Of a stretch of DNA of 64,000 bases, positions 52,859 through 61,708 are shown piece after piece. The number at the start of each line of letters is the position of its first letter. Position 1 is the stretch's first letter. Source of the DNA: Enterococcus gilvus ATCC BAA-350 (GTDB lineage: Bacteria; Bacillota; Bacilli; Lactobacillales; Enterococcaceae); NCBI RefSeq assembly GCF_000407545.1, contig NZ_ASWH01000002.1, positions 620,001 through 684,000 on the forward strand, read 5' to 3'. The translations under genes were made by a program, and so were the position numbers. The notes beneath the pieces are model-generated. The model did no database searches. It was not told the origin of the DNA and worked only from the letters and a program-made list of their open reading frames with translations.

Positions 52859-55350
52859 GATGGATTTTCCTCCTTTCCTTTCGTTTCTTTCGCTACATTT
52901 TGCGCAACTTGAGTAGACAAACGTTCCTCGTCATTTTGTTCTAGCGCCAGCAGCTTTTGATTGTCATTCAATAACGAAACATCGTGTAAATGATTTTTTT
53001 GCAGATAATTCATAGAGACACGCAGCAATGCGATAAAGAGCACGGCTAAAACAAGTAGGATCGTATAGCTCTTCGTCACTAATTGGTGACTGATCCCGCC
53101 TGCGATTGCATTTCTAAAGGCATACACCGAGTAGGACATCGGCAGGTACGGATGGATCAATTGGAAGAAGGCCCCTTGTGTTTGGATCGGGAATGTTCCG
53201 GCAGCCCCTCCAAGTTGCAAGACCAATAGAATCATCGCTGCGAACCGTCCTGGGTTATCAAATGTCATCGCTAAGAACATGACGATCGACATATAGCTCC
53301 ATGCAGTTATCAGTGCCGTAATGTAAAGCAAGCCAATACTGTAGGCCGGCAATCCCAGCAACAGCATCACCGTTACTTGGATCAATGCCATCAAACTAGA
53401 AACGACAAATCCCAAACTTACTTTGCTTAGCCACCAATTTTTGCTGGATTGGCCATCCATCGCTGTTTTTCTGATTGGATAGACGAAATTGAACAGCATA
53501 CATCCTACGAATAGTGCCAAGGACATGATGTATGGAGCCAAGGCTTCACCGTAATTATTGACTTTGCTGTAGCGCTTGTTCTTCAATCCTGTAGGATCAA
53601 CGAATTGATCAATCGTTTTGTGGGTCACTTTTACATCTTTTGCCTTCGCAACACCCGCATCTAATCCGCTAGATAATTCTGCCGCGCCGGCTTTTAATTG
53701 ATTGATTCCCGAGACGAGCTCAGGTGATTTGCTTGTCAGCTCATCGAGACCGTCAGACAATTGTCCTGCGCCCGAATTTAATTGTGCGACACCGCTGTCT
53801 AGCTCTGGAAGCTTGCCTTGCAGCTCGTTCAGCCCACCGGTCAACTGATTGCTGCCGGATGCCAACTCTTCCACTCCCGCGATCGCGGTTGGAATATCTT
53901 TGGCTGCCGTATTTAATGAGCCGCTGACTTGTTTTAATTGACGAACCATCGTTTGGGCATTTTCAGACGCTGGAACTTCAGACAACGCTGCTTCGACCTG
54001 CTGGTTCCCTTTTTTTATTTCATTTAATGTTTGCTGGACATTTCCAGCATTCTTGCTCATCCCTTCGGTGACAGCGCTCATCTCATTCGCCTGTTGCGCC
54101 AAAGCGGCGACAGTTTTTGATAAAACAACTAAATTTCTATTTATATCCTCGACCTTCGCAGTCATCGATTTCTCTAAATTGGTCAGATTTGCATCAACGA
54201 TCGCGTTTAGATTTTTTATCAATGCCGCTTTCGTGCTGTCTGAGATTTCTTCGTTGCTTCGGATCAAGTCACTGATTTGAGTATCGATCGATTGGTTGAC
54301 GTCAGCCAATCCTTCGGTCATAAGCATCAGTTTTTGTGAGATTTCTTGATCCTCTTTTTCTAATTGCGCAGAGTCGATCGACAATTTGTTTAACTCGCTG
54401 GCATTCGTCAATAACGCCTCCATCTGAGCAGAGACCGCATCTATCTGTCCAGAAAGTTGTGTACGGACATTAGGGGGTAACTGATTTTCAAAGTTTTGCA
54501 GTGCATTGGCCATGTCATCAGCAGCGATCGATAACGTTGCCACTCCAGCATCCAATTCAGAGATTTTTGTCTGATTGGATTGGATCATGTCGGTCACTTT
54601 GTTTAATGCCTGACTCATTTTCTGAGAACCTGCATCCAATTGTGCCACACCTGATGATAAAGGCTGCACAGATTCCGCCAATTCGGCGGTTCCTTTGGAT
54701 AGCTTTCCAGCCCCCGCCTCGGCTTGTCCAACACCATTCGTGTAGGCCTTGATCCCTGTCGCCAACTGACCGGACCCGGAGGACAGTTCATTTGAGCCAT
54801 TCGCCGCCTGAGATAACCCTGCCAGCATCTTATTGGCTTCCGTATCCACCGCACTCGCGTAAGACTTGACGACCTGATCCCGAATTTTTATCTTCAGTTC
54901 ATTCGCGGCCACTTCGGAAATTTCTTTTCCTATATAGTTATACGAATCATTGGTAGTATAAATGATCTCCATCTTTTCAGGATCATTGTTGATGATGCTG
55001 GCTGCTGATTGGGAGAAGTTCTTTGGAAGCGTGATGATCATGTAGTAATCCATCTCTTTCAGCCCTTTTTCAGCCTCTTTCTTAGAAACAAAATGCCAAT
55101 CCAGTGCCCGATTCTTTTTCAGATTCGCGACGACCTGATCGCCTATTGCGACTTTCTGCCCCATTAGCTCGGTGTCCTCATCTTCATTTACTACTGCTAC
55201 TGGCAGGTTTTTGATCCCGCCGTAAGGATTCCAAAGAGACTTGTCGAAAATCGATGTATAAATAATCGGAATAAAAGTGATCGCGATCACTGAGATCAAT
55301 AAAATTTTATTCTTCAGTAAGTTTTTAAATTCTCTCTTTACCATTTTCAC
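52855..55350 (-). CDS. YhgE/Pip family membrane protein
   Basis: 831 residues. One N-terminal membrane segment (about 15-35) is followed by a large extracytoplasmic part (about 40-630) made largely of helical repeats with the pattern G-x-x-x-L-x-x-G (for example LNSGAGQLSDGLDEL) and a C-terminal block of about five membrane segments (about 630-800). It resembles Pip (phage infection protein) and ABC-2-type export permeases, and ESX/EsaA-like proteins. The function is unknown; roles in phage sensitivity and envelope homeostasis are known for relatives. It overlaps the downstream DUF308 gene and slightly overlaps the upstream permease. Confidence 0.9.
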   Translation of the reverse strand: MKMVKREFKNLLKNKILLISVIAITFIPIIYTSIFDKSLWNPYGGIKNLPVAVVNEDEDTELMGQKVAIGDQVVANLKKNRALDWHFVSKKEAEKGLKEMDYYMIITLPKNFSQSAASIINNDPEKMEIIYTTNDSYNYIGKEISEVAANELKIKIRDQVVKSYASAVDTEANKMLAGLSQAANGSNELSSGSGQLATGIKAYTNGVGQAEAGAGKLSKGTAELAESVQPLSSGVAQLDAGSQKMSQALNKVTDMIQSNQTKISELDAGVATLSIAADDMANALQNFENQLPPNVRTQLSGQIDAVSAQMEALLTNASELNKLSIDSAQLEKEDQEISQKLMLMTEGLADVNQSIDTQISDLIRSNEEISDSTKAALIKNLNAIVDANLTNLEKSMTAKVEDINRNLVVLSKTVAALAQQANEMSAVTEGMSKNAGNVQQTLNEIKKGNQQVEAALSEVPASENAQTMVRQLKQVSGSLNTAAKDIPTAIAGVEELASGSNQLTGGLNELQGKLPELDSGVAQLNSGAGQLSDGLDELTSKSPELVSGINQLKAGAAELSSGLDAGVAKAKDVKVTHKTIDQFVDPTGLKNKRYSKVNNYGEALAPYIMSLALFVGCMLFNFVYPIRKTAMDGQSSKNWWLSKVSLGFVVSSLMALIQVTVMLLLGLPAYSIGLLYITALITAWSYMSIVMFLAMTFDNPGRFAAMILLVLQLGGAAGTFPIQTQGAFFQLIHPYLPMSYSVYAFRNAIAGGISHQLVTKSYTILLVLAVLFIALLRVSMNYLQKNHLHDVSLLNDNQKLLALEQNDEERLSTQVAQNVAKETKGKEENPS

Positions 55351-56770
55351 GTAGCCAGTCCTCCTTTACTTTTTCTTCTTTCTGACGGTTTGGTACAGCG
55401 TAAAAATGATAAAAGAGAAATGGAATTGCTAATGTAACAACAAAACCTACAATCAAACTCATTAAATAAATGGAGCTGTCCGCTTTATCGATCGTTGTCG
55501 GAACGATAAAAGCTGTGACTACAGCCGCGATCGAGATCACTAAGCCGGCTCCTGCGACGAGGTGCTTCACCCAGTCAGGTCCAGGAATCTCAAACTCTCT
55601 TTTCAAGGCTTTCTTTTTCTTCAATACCTTAAAATAGGAAATAAAAAACAAAATATACGCACTCAAATAGATCACGACTGTTAAAGAAATGGCTGTTTGA
55701 AAGCCGACATTTCCGCCGCCGCTGCTTGAACCTAATGTTAATAAGGCCGCCCAAAGCGTCACAACGATGGCTTGGATGATCAAAATTCTCACAGGGACAT
55801 CGTTTCTATTTTTTTCTGCCAATGATTTTGGCAGCAACCCTTTCGTTGCAGCAAATTGTAACCCTTCAGTAGGACTAACGATCCATGAACTGACCTGGGC
55901 TAAGATCCCAAAAGAAATCAAGAAGCCTATAAGTTTTACACCTAACCCGATATATCCCGGAGAAATCAATTGTGCCGCTGTATCCATCACACCTTCGTTT
56001 GAAGAAATTTTCCCGCTTAATACCATCGAAACGATGCTTCCGCCGATCGTACTCATTAGAATCCCTACTACGACCAAGACCATCAACAGCTTAGGATACG
56101 CGCGCTTCGCATCTTTCAAATCTGCGAAATGTGTTGCGGAAGCCTCCACGCCCATATAGGCCAACACGAAAGAAGTCAGTGCTGCAATATCTTTTCCTCT
56201 TGGCAAAAAGGAGGACTCCGTAAAGCTTCGAGAAACCTGATGCCCTGACGCAAAGTAATGAATCGAGCATATAAATAAAACAAGCACGGGCAAAACGATC
56301 CCGATACTGAAGCCGTACTTCGCCAGCTTGGCCGTCGTTTCCGTTCCTCTTAGTTGCAACAAGGTCAGCAGCCAAAAAATACCTACCACACAGAGAAATT
56401 TGAATACGGGATCATCGTTCATCGCTGGGATCTCCAATACATAAGATAACGTTCCGACGATAAAATAAATCATCGTTACAAAGCCGACGGTAACTTGGAA
56501 CCATTGAAAAAACAAGGCCGCAAACCCATACTTTTCTCCTAATGGTTTTCCTACCCAACTGTAGATTCCTCCTTCTTGATACCCTTCGATCGTCGCCAAT
56601 TCCGCAGAACACAACGCGACCGGTAAAAACCACCCTAATCCACATAACAATAAGAAAAATATCAACGACTTGCCAACTGTCGCAAATGTCGGGTATTCAT
56701 ACACCGTAATAAACAGTGAAGCTGTCATTGAAAAAAAGGCAAATTTAGACATCATATGTTTTTTATCCAT
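55325..56770 (-). CDS. gadC: glutamate/GABA antiporter-like amino acid permease
   Basis: 481 residues, 12 membrane segments of the APC superfamily. ITVYEYPTFATVGKSLIFFL and ELATIEGYQEGGIYSWVGKP resemble GadC helices 1 and 2. The likely exchange is glutamate in and GABA out, working with GadB to remove protons. GGGG lies 7 bases before the ATG. It is first in a unit with YhgE and DUF308, with gadB further along on the same strand. Other amino acid exchange is possible. The C-plug of E. coli GadC is not obvious. Confidence 0.85.
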   Translation of the reverse strand: MDKKHMMSKFAFFSMTASLFITVYEYPTFATVGKSLIFFLLLCGLGWFLPVALCSAELATIEGYQEGGIYSWVGKPLGEKYGFAALFFQWFQVTVGFVTMIYFIVGTLSYVLEIPAMNDDPVFKFLCVVGIFWLLTLLQLRGTETTAKLAKYGFSIGIVLPVLVLFICSIHYFASGHQVSRSFTESSFLPRGKDIAALTSFVLAYMGVEASATHFADLKDAKRAYPKLLMVLVVVGILMSTIGGSIVSMVLSGKISSNEGVMDTAAQLISPGYIGLGVKLIGFLISFGILAQVSSWIVSPTEGLQFAATKGLLPKSLAEKNRNDVPVRILIIQAIVVTLWAALLTLGSSSGGGNVGFQTAISLTVVIYLSAYILFFISYFKVLKKKKALKREFEIPGPDWVKHLVAGAGLVISIAAVVTAFIVPTTIDKADSSIYLMSLIVGFVVTLAIPFLFYHFYAVPNRQKEEKVKEDWLRENGKERI

Positions 56771-56884
56771 TTCTTTTCCCCTCTCAAACGAGTTATTTTA
56801 TAAACATAGTTTAGTTCAAATCACCTTATGTTTTTTTCTGAATCTTGTCGGAATACTGGACAATTTTTTTATTCTTAGAAAAAG

Positions 56885-56925
56885 CAAAAAAAAGAGTAAA
56901 AACATCGCTTGACGTTTTTACTCGT
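56885..56925 (-). terminator. terminator of the gene ending at 56927
   Basis: GAGTAAAAAC (56894-56903) pairs perfectly with GTTTTTACTC (56914-56923). A runs at 56886-56893 give a T tract on the minus strand. Confidence 0.9.
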
Positions 56926-56926
56926 T

Positions 56927-57496
56927 TCATTCGTATTCTGGATCAGCATTCGCTGCTTCAACGTTCTGATTTTCCCCTTCAATGCGTGTTAACAGGAGAG
57001 AGATCAGACAATAATTTTTTCGCTGCTTCTTCTGACAACTACAGTCATATCCTTTCGGGACATCAACCGAAACTTTGTAATCGCTCGTTACCAGCGGTTT
57101 CTCTGTTTTCTTCAGCCATTCATCTCCTTCTGATACGGTATAAGAATAGACCTCTGTTTCTTCCTCATTAACCAAGTTTAGACTCACTTGCTTAGGTCGA
57201 TCTCCGGATTCATTGTTGCTGTCGGACCAAGTGCAATCAATATAGTAATTTTCTTCATTCTCTTTCGGCGGCAACGCAGTGGATGAGAGACGTTGGATCT
57301 TCTCTGCTGTTTCCTTCTTGGGTCTGGAATCAGACGGTTTGTTGTTTTGATCCAATTCTATGGTTTTGACAAAGCTCTCCGCAGTCAGATGAACATCTTC
57401 TCGAATGATCGCTTTTCGCCCAAATACCAATAAAAAGACAATCAGCATAATAAGGATGGTCACTCTCTCTAGCGTTTTTTTCACATGATTTTTCAT
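56927..57496 (-). CDS. hypothetical anchored extracytoplasmic protein
   Basis: 189 residues. A basic start and one membrane segment (VTILIMLIVFLLVFG, about 12-26) are followed by a polar outer domain with Cys in YYIDCTWSDSN and three near the end (YDCSCQKKQRKNYC). The cysteines could form disulphides. I do not recognise the family. AGGAG lies 6 bases before the ATG. It is flanked by the HicB-like small gene upstream and its own terminator. Confidence 0.65.
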   Translation of the reverse strand: MKNHVKKTLERVTILIMLIVFLLVFGRKAIIREDVHLTAESFVKTIELDQNNKPSDSRPKKETAEKIQRLSSTALPPKENEENYYIDCTWSDSNNESGDRPKQVSLNLVNEEETEVYSYTVSEGDEWLKKTEKPLVTSDYKVSVDVPKGYDCSCQKKQRKNYCLISLLLTRIEGENQNVEAANADPEYE

Positions 57497-57519
57497 AGGA
57501 CACTCCTTTCAAACGTGCG

Positions 57520-57681
57520 TCAATGGGTGTGATTTTTTAAATGCGTATAGTTTTTGATGGCTTCTTCGATCGTTACGCCCGTTGCGTAGATAGACGCATC
57601 ACACGAATCGTAAACGATAAATTCATTCTCTTTTGTATTTAATGCTACGTGGTATTCTCTGTTTCGCTGTTGTTTTTTCAT
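57520..57681 (-). CDS. small HicB-like protein, 53 residues
   Basis: ATG at 57681 with GAGAGG about 10 bases upstream; TGA at 57520-57522. The product starts MKKQQRNREYHVALNTKENE, followed by FIVYDSCDASIYATGVTIEEAIKNYTHL, which resembles the beta-beta-alpha HicB fold (compare the pattern of acidic strand, GxTxEEA helix). No HicA toxin gene is adjacent, and there is no DNA-binding tail. It lies 24 bp upstream of the anchored protein gene and may share its transcript. A role as an antitoxin relic or ligand-binding small protein is speculative. Confidence 0.6.
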   Translation of the reverse strand: MKKQQRNREYHVALNTKENEFIVYDSCDASIYATGVTIEEAIKNYTHLKNHTH

Positions 57682-57769
57682 GACTTCATTTCCTCTCTAT
57701 TCTATGTATCAAGTGATATCTTTACAAAAAGTGAAGGGGGAAAGAACGCTGTCCCCCCTTCTCATTCTA

Positions 57770-59464
57770 TTAATCAAACATTTTTTTGCCGGCTCTTAAC
57801 AATGTCGGAATGTCCTTGTCATAGCGTGGTGTTTTTACAAGCTTAGACATCGGAACCCCAGCAAAGTGGAAGGCGGCGATTTCACCTGAACGGACCGCAC
57901 TTTGTTCTGTAAAGATCATTTGATACGGTTGTTCCACAAATTCACCCGTAAAGGCTAGGTTTGTTGAGTGTTCAGGGATCACTTTCGGACGATCGATTTT
58001 TGCACGATTGTTGAACAGGGCAGACGCATACGGCATGTATACGGGAATACAGTTCACGATCCCCTCTAAAATTTCCGTTTCTTTTTCGCGAATATTGATT
58101 GGACCAGGGTCGACTTTGCTCAATTGACCGATCAATTCTTGCGCCATTTCTTTCCCAGTCATATCAATGTAGGGCTTGTTGATGAATTCACCTTCGCGAC
58201 GAGGATAAAGGAAATACCCCCAAATAACAGTTTCATTTTCTTTTTGTGATGTGAAATGTGGTTGATGATGGACCACGATCGACATCCGAACATCCTTCTG
58301 ACCTAAAGCTGTGATCGCCTCAGTAGAAATAAATGAATTCAAGGCATTTCCCGGCTGCTGCGTCGTAATACGTACGATCTCATTCAACAACACATGGTCT
58401 TTTGAGGTCAATGTGAAGCTGACCCATTCGCTGGCATCACGGTCCGCAAAGAATTTGTCTGGATTTCCCAGATTATAAAATTCATTTGAAATATTCTTCC
58501 ATAAGCTTGATGCAGCACCATAGTCCATATCTTCAGGAGCCGGCGTATCATAATCGCCTAATGTTGCTGAATCTGTAATGGAACCGTTCGTAAATAGAAC
58601 CGCTGTGTCTTCATCCACTGAGATGTATTGTTCGGTGTCATCCAGCGTATTGATCATTTTGATTCCTGTTACAGTGATCTCATCCTGCATTTTTGTTTGT
58701 TTAAAATCAAAGTCCGTCACAAGACGATCCAGTACGATCTTACAGCCTTGCGCTTCCAAATATTGGATCAACGGCAGCATGATGCTTTCAAATTGGTTGT
58801 AACGCGTCCGATTGACACCTACTAAATGCTCGATTTGCGTAAATTCGTAAATCATTTGATGCATGTAGCGACGGAATTCCTGCGCGGAGCTCTTTGTCCG
58901 AAAAGCAAAGGTCGTTTCCCACATATACCAGAAATTCGTTTCAAACATATGGGGATCGTCTTTGAAATAGTCTTCGATTGTTAAATTATCCAGTTTTTCC
59001 TCTTCTGAATCAGGCATCGCGATCAACGCGGTCAACAATTTACGATCCAAATGATTAAAGCCTAATTTTCCAGCATCTAAAATGCCGTGTTCGCCTTCTA
59101 ATAAACGTGCTTTGTCAAATGTCGGATGTTTCGAATCGAAATCCCGAGTATCTTCTTCCGCTGTCATTCCTGGTTCGGTCGCTGAAGGGATACGGCTCAA
59201 CAAATCCATAAGATCTACGTACGTGCGGTAGTTCAACATACGTCCGCCGCGGGCAACATACCCTTTTCTATTTTCCATAGGATGATTTTTATTCCAGTAT
59301 TCATCTGTGACAGTGTCTGTAGGCGCACCATCATTTGAGCCGTGATTGTCTAAAGAATAGAACGTGATATCTTCTCCGTTCCATTTTCCTTCTTGAATAA
59401 GGTAAACGGCTGCCGCCATGTTGGCGATCCCCGCACCGATCATAATAGCTTTCTTTTTTTGCAT
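57770..59464 (-). CDS. oleate hydratase
   Basis: 564 residues. The FAD fold begins with AIMIGAGIANMAAAVYLIQE, followed by the family loop NHGSNDGAPTD and, further on, RGGRMLNYRTYVDLMDLL. The enzyme adds water to cis-9 double bonds of unsaturated fatty acids, giving 10-hydroxy acids, and protects Gram-positive bacteria against toxic host fatty acids. AGGAGAAGG precedes the ATG. It is the last of four co-directional genes (DUF805 protein, an 84-residue protein, a 47-residue membrane protein, then this gene). Confidence 0.95.
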   Translation of the reverse strand: MQKKKAIMIGAGIANMAAAVYLIQEGKWNGEDITFYSLDNHGSNDGAPTDTVTDEYWNKNHPMENRKGYVARGGRMLNYRTYVDLMDLLSRIPSATEPGMTAEEDTRDFDSKHPTFDKARLLEGEHGILDAGKLGFNHLDRKLLTALIAMPDSEEEKLDNLTIEDYFKDDPHMFETNFWYMWETTFAFRTKSSAQEFRRYMHQMIYEFTQIEHLVGVNRTRYNQFESIMLPLIQYLEAQGCKIVLDRLVTDFDFKQTKMQDEITVTGIKMINTLDDTEQYISVDEDTAVLFTNGSITDSATLGDYDTPAPEDMDYGAASSLWKNISNEFYNLGNPDKFFADRDASEWVSFTLTSKDHVLLNEIVRITTQQPGNALNSFISTEAITALGQKDVRMSIVVHHQPHFTSQKENETVIWGYFLYPRREGEFINKPYIDMTGKEMAQELIGQLSKVDPGPINIREKETEILEGIVNCIPVYMPYASALFNNRAKIDRPKVIPEHSTNLAFTGEFVEQPYQMIFTEQSAVRSGEIAAFHFAGVPMSKLVKTPRYDKDIPTLLRAGKKMFD

Positions 59465-59478
59465 TTTTCCTTCTCCTC

Positions 59479-59622
59479 TCAGTGGTTCATTTCTTTTGTT
59501 GAATCGTATTCATCGTACAGTGAGCTGTCATCTTCGAGTAATCCTGTTTTTTTACCCGCATAGAGAATGCCTAGTGTGACTAATCCAAAACTGATTCCTG
59601 CTTTTAATAAATTCTTTTTCAT
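59479..59622 (-). CDS. small membrane protein, 47 residues
   Basis: ATG at 59622 and TGA at 59479-59481, with the oleate hydratase RBS overlapping its 3' end. The sequence starts MKKNLLKAGISFGLVTLGIL, one membrane segment, and ends in an acidic tail (DDSSLYDEYDS). The upstream site is weak (GAAAGAAG), so translation may depend on coupling. I do not recognise a family. It lies 28 bp after the preceding 84-residue gene and 14 bp before the hydratase, which supports a real gene in that operon. Confidence 0.6.
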   Translation of the reverse strand: MKKNLLKAGISFGLVTLGILYAGKKTGLLEDDSSLYDEYDSTKEMNH

Positions 59623-59650
59623 ACCGTCATCTTCTTTCTTTTTTTAGTGA

Positions 59651-59905
59651 TTAAAAAGTGAATGAATCCATTTCCTTTTCAAATTCAGCCATTTCTTTTT
59701 CGTCGTATTTTTCATAACGATTGGCTTCGTGCAAAATGTGTTTGATCTCGTGCAGCGTTTCTTTTTCTAACACCCATTTTTTTAATGTGTGTTTTTTAGG
59801 CTGTTGATCCAATGAATTCAATTCCGCTATTTTTTTATCCATTTTTTCTAGTGTTTGAGCTACTTCTTCTACAGTTTTCATTTCTTTGTTTTCATAGTTT
59901 GTCAT
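59651..59905 (-). CDS. hypothetical protein, 84 residues
   Basis: Charged, helical, soluble protein with heptad-like patterning (VEEVAQTLEKMDKKIAELN) and a basic middle, ending EKEMDSFTF. There is no membrane segment. The ATG at 59905 has AGGAG about 9 bases upstream; an earlier GTG is too close to that site. It lies in the oleate hydratase operon. I do not recognise a domain; a small coiled-coil partner protein is possible. Confidence 0.65.
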   Translation of the reverse strand: MTNYENKEMKTVEEVAQTLEKMDKKIAELNSLDQQPKKHTLKKWVLEKETLHEIKHILHEANRYEKYDEKEMAEFEKEMDSFTF

Positions 59906-59922
59906 AATGACCACTCCTTCTT

Positions 59923-60306
59923 TTATCGAGTTGATTGATTTAAATAGGTTGAATAATTGGCACCAGCTGCTTCATTGGTCGGTTGGCATAACATGTAGAT
60001 CAAGAGGAGCCAACCAACGATCGGGATCAATCCCATCAATATCCAGGCACCGGAATGATTGGTGTCATGTAACCGACGAATCGTAAGGGAAAGTTGTGCG
60101 ATGAACAAAACCACTCCAAGGCTGAGTACAAACATGTTTGCATTTTCTAATGTGAGATAAGAAAAGCCTGTCAATGCGATGCCTGTACGATAGAATAAGC
60201 TGTCGAACAACACACTGTATACGATTGTTGGAAGCCAGTATTGTTTTCTTGAAGCCGTGTACTGCCACTTGAACATATCTGTCCAAAATTCAAGTAAGCT
60301 TTTCAT
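59923..60306 (-). CDS. DUF805 family membrane protein
   Basis: 127 residues from the ATG at 60306. The DUF805 start (FWTDMFKWQYTASRKQYWLP) leads into four membrane segments with LTIRRLHDTNHSGAWILMGL, the family's conserved RRLHDxxxSGW loop. The function is unknown; DUF805 proteins occur near stress or phage genes. A GTG start at 60390 would add a Lys/Thr-rich extension not typical of the family and has a poorly placed site, so the short form is preferred, with moderate certainty. It is the first gene of the oleate hydratase unit. Confidence 0.8.
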   Translation of the reverse strand: MKSLLEFWTDMFKWQYTASRKQYWLPTIVYSVLFDSLFYRTGIALTGFSYLTLENANMFVLSLGVVLFIAQLSLTIRRLHDTNHSGAWILMGLIPIVGWLLLIYMLCQPTNEAAGANYSTYLNQSTR

Positions 60307-60508
60307 GAAGACCGTCTTCTTTCTATCATTTGTTTTTTCTGTATCTTTTGTGAAGGTGCTTGTTTTTTTTATTCCTGCAATTTTGATCACCTCGTTTAGC
60401 TGATAAGGAAATAATACGGCATTTTCTCCCCTTCAAAAGAACCACTTTTGTCTGATAAAACGACATTTTTTTCCCAAGCGAAAAAGAAAGAGTCTTTCCC
60501 CTTCAAAC

Positions 60509-60548
60509 AAAAAAGAAGCGAACCCTTCTGAAGGTCCGCTTCTTTTTT
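60509..60548. terminator. bidirectional terminator after the second pspC
   Basis: AAAAAAGAAGCG (60509-60520) pairs perfectly with CGCTTCTTTTTT (60537-60548), with an inner ACC/GGT pairing. Confidence 0.92.
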
Positions 60549-60598
60549 GTATTTATATAGAAGCAACTCATTCGTTGCTCATTTAAAACTGCCGGTTG

Positions 60599-60883
60599 TT
60601 AGAAATCGCTCCATGTATCATCTGCCACCGCATCCGCTTGTTTCGGCTGACTTTCAGCAGGTCGAGTGTATGCTTTCTTATATGAAGCTCTTTCGCTGTT
60701 GTCTGCTGAAGGAATAAAGAAGGCAAACAGAAGATACAATATAATTGGCGAACCTTCTAAAAGGAAGATGGATAACACAAAGACCACACGTGCAATCGTA
60801 GGATCAATCCCGAAGTACTCCGCAATCCCTGCCAATGTTCCTGTCAATACCTTGTTATCTTTTGATTTCGTCATTTTTTTCAT
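60599..60883 (-). CDS. PspC domain protein, second copy
   Basis: 94 residues. The PspC domain shows VLTGTLAGIAEYFGIDPTIA and the membrane segment IILYLLFAFFIP, followed by a polar linker and the C-terminus DDTWSDF. It is a paralogue of the PspC protein at 45362-45643 (same length and end motif), but stands alone with its own terminator instead of following liaX. The start at 60883 has GGAG 11 bases upstream. A role in envelope stress is likely. Confidence 0.9.
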   Translation of the reverse strand: MKKMTKSKDNKVLTGTLAGIAEYFGIDPTIARVVFVLSIFLLEGSPIILYLLFAFFIPSADNSERASYKKAYTRPAESQPKQADAVADDTWSDF

Positions 60884-61162
60884 CTGAATCAGTTCTCCTT
60901 TTTTCTCCCAAATAGATGGGGCCCGATTTATAGTAGCGAGTTTCACTCACTAGGTCTCTTTCTCTTATGACTATAGTATGCCGTTTTTTTCTCTTTTCGT
61001 CATAGGCCTAAAGGAGTATTTTTTATTTAGCATTTGGTAGTAGTTTTTCGTTATTCTCACGCATGAAAGCTCCTTACCTATCCAAACAGTTGACAGTTTA
61101 GCCGCTAGAACTTAAAATGACAGACAATTAGACTCCTAACTAAAAGAGAAAGCAGGAATTCA

Positions 61163-61582
61163 ATGATCCATATTCGCGAAATGAAAGAAACGGATAAACC
61201 GTCGCTGCGCCAACTTTACCTAGACAGTCGCCGAGTGGCCTTTTATTGGAGCGATCCAGAATCAATGCATCTAGCAGATTTTGACCATGATACCAAAGAA
61301 GAACATGTCTTTATTGCTGCGCTCGACCAACGAATTATTGGGTTTATTTCTTTGTATCTTCCAGATAATTTTATCCATTGTTTATTCATTGATCCTCGAT
61401 TCAAAGGACAAGGCACTGGTCATCTCCTATTAGAAAAGGCCAAGCAGTCCTTGCATCTGCCGATGACCTTAAAGTGTTTGTCACGAAACACACCCGCTCT
61501 TGCCTTCTATGAAAAAGAAGGCTGGGAAAAGATCAATGAAGTAGCAGTTCAAGATCCCTATTGGAATATGATTTATAAATAG
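61163..61582 (+). CDS. GNAT family N-acetyltransferase
   Basis: 139 residues. LFIDPRFKGQGTGHLLLEKA is the acetyl-CoA pyrophosphate-binding motif A, and LSRNTPALAFYEKEGWEK is motif B. AGGA lies 5 bases before the ATG. It is a single gene with a terminator just after it. The acceptor is unknown. Confidence 0.92.
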   Translation: MIHIREMKETDKPSLRQLYLDSRRVAFYWSDPESMHLADFDHDTKEEHVFIAALDQRIIGFISLYLPDNFIHCLFIDPRFKGQGTGHLLLEKAKQSLHLPMTLKCLSRNTPALAFYEKEGWEKINEVAVQDPYWNMIYK

Positions 61583-61606
61583 TTGTGCAGCCTTCTGGAC
61601 AGACCC

Positions 61607-61663
61607 ACAAAAAAAACCGCTCAGCCTCGTAGTAGTAACTCTACGATCGCTGCGCGGTTTTTT
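61607..61663. terminator. bidirectional terminator
   Basis: AAAACCGC (61613-61620) pairs with GCGGTTTT (61654-61661), with an inner stem CGTAG (61628-61632) and CTACG (61641-61645). It lies between convergent genes. Confidence 0.88.
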
Positions 61664-61708
61664 CGTTTACTTGCTGAAAAGAAATCCAATGTTCGTCATT
61701 GTTTAGTC

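Noticed and set aside
56845..57171. 108-codon plus-strand frame
   Set aside because: It runs across a strong terminator and antisense to the anchored-protein gene, without an RBS.
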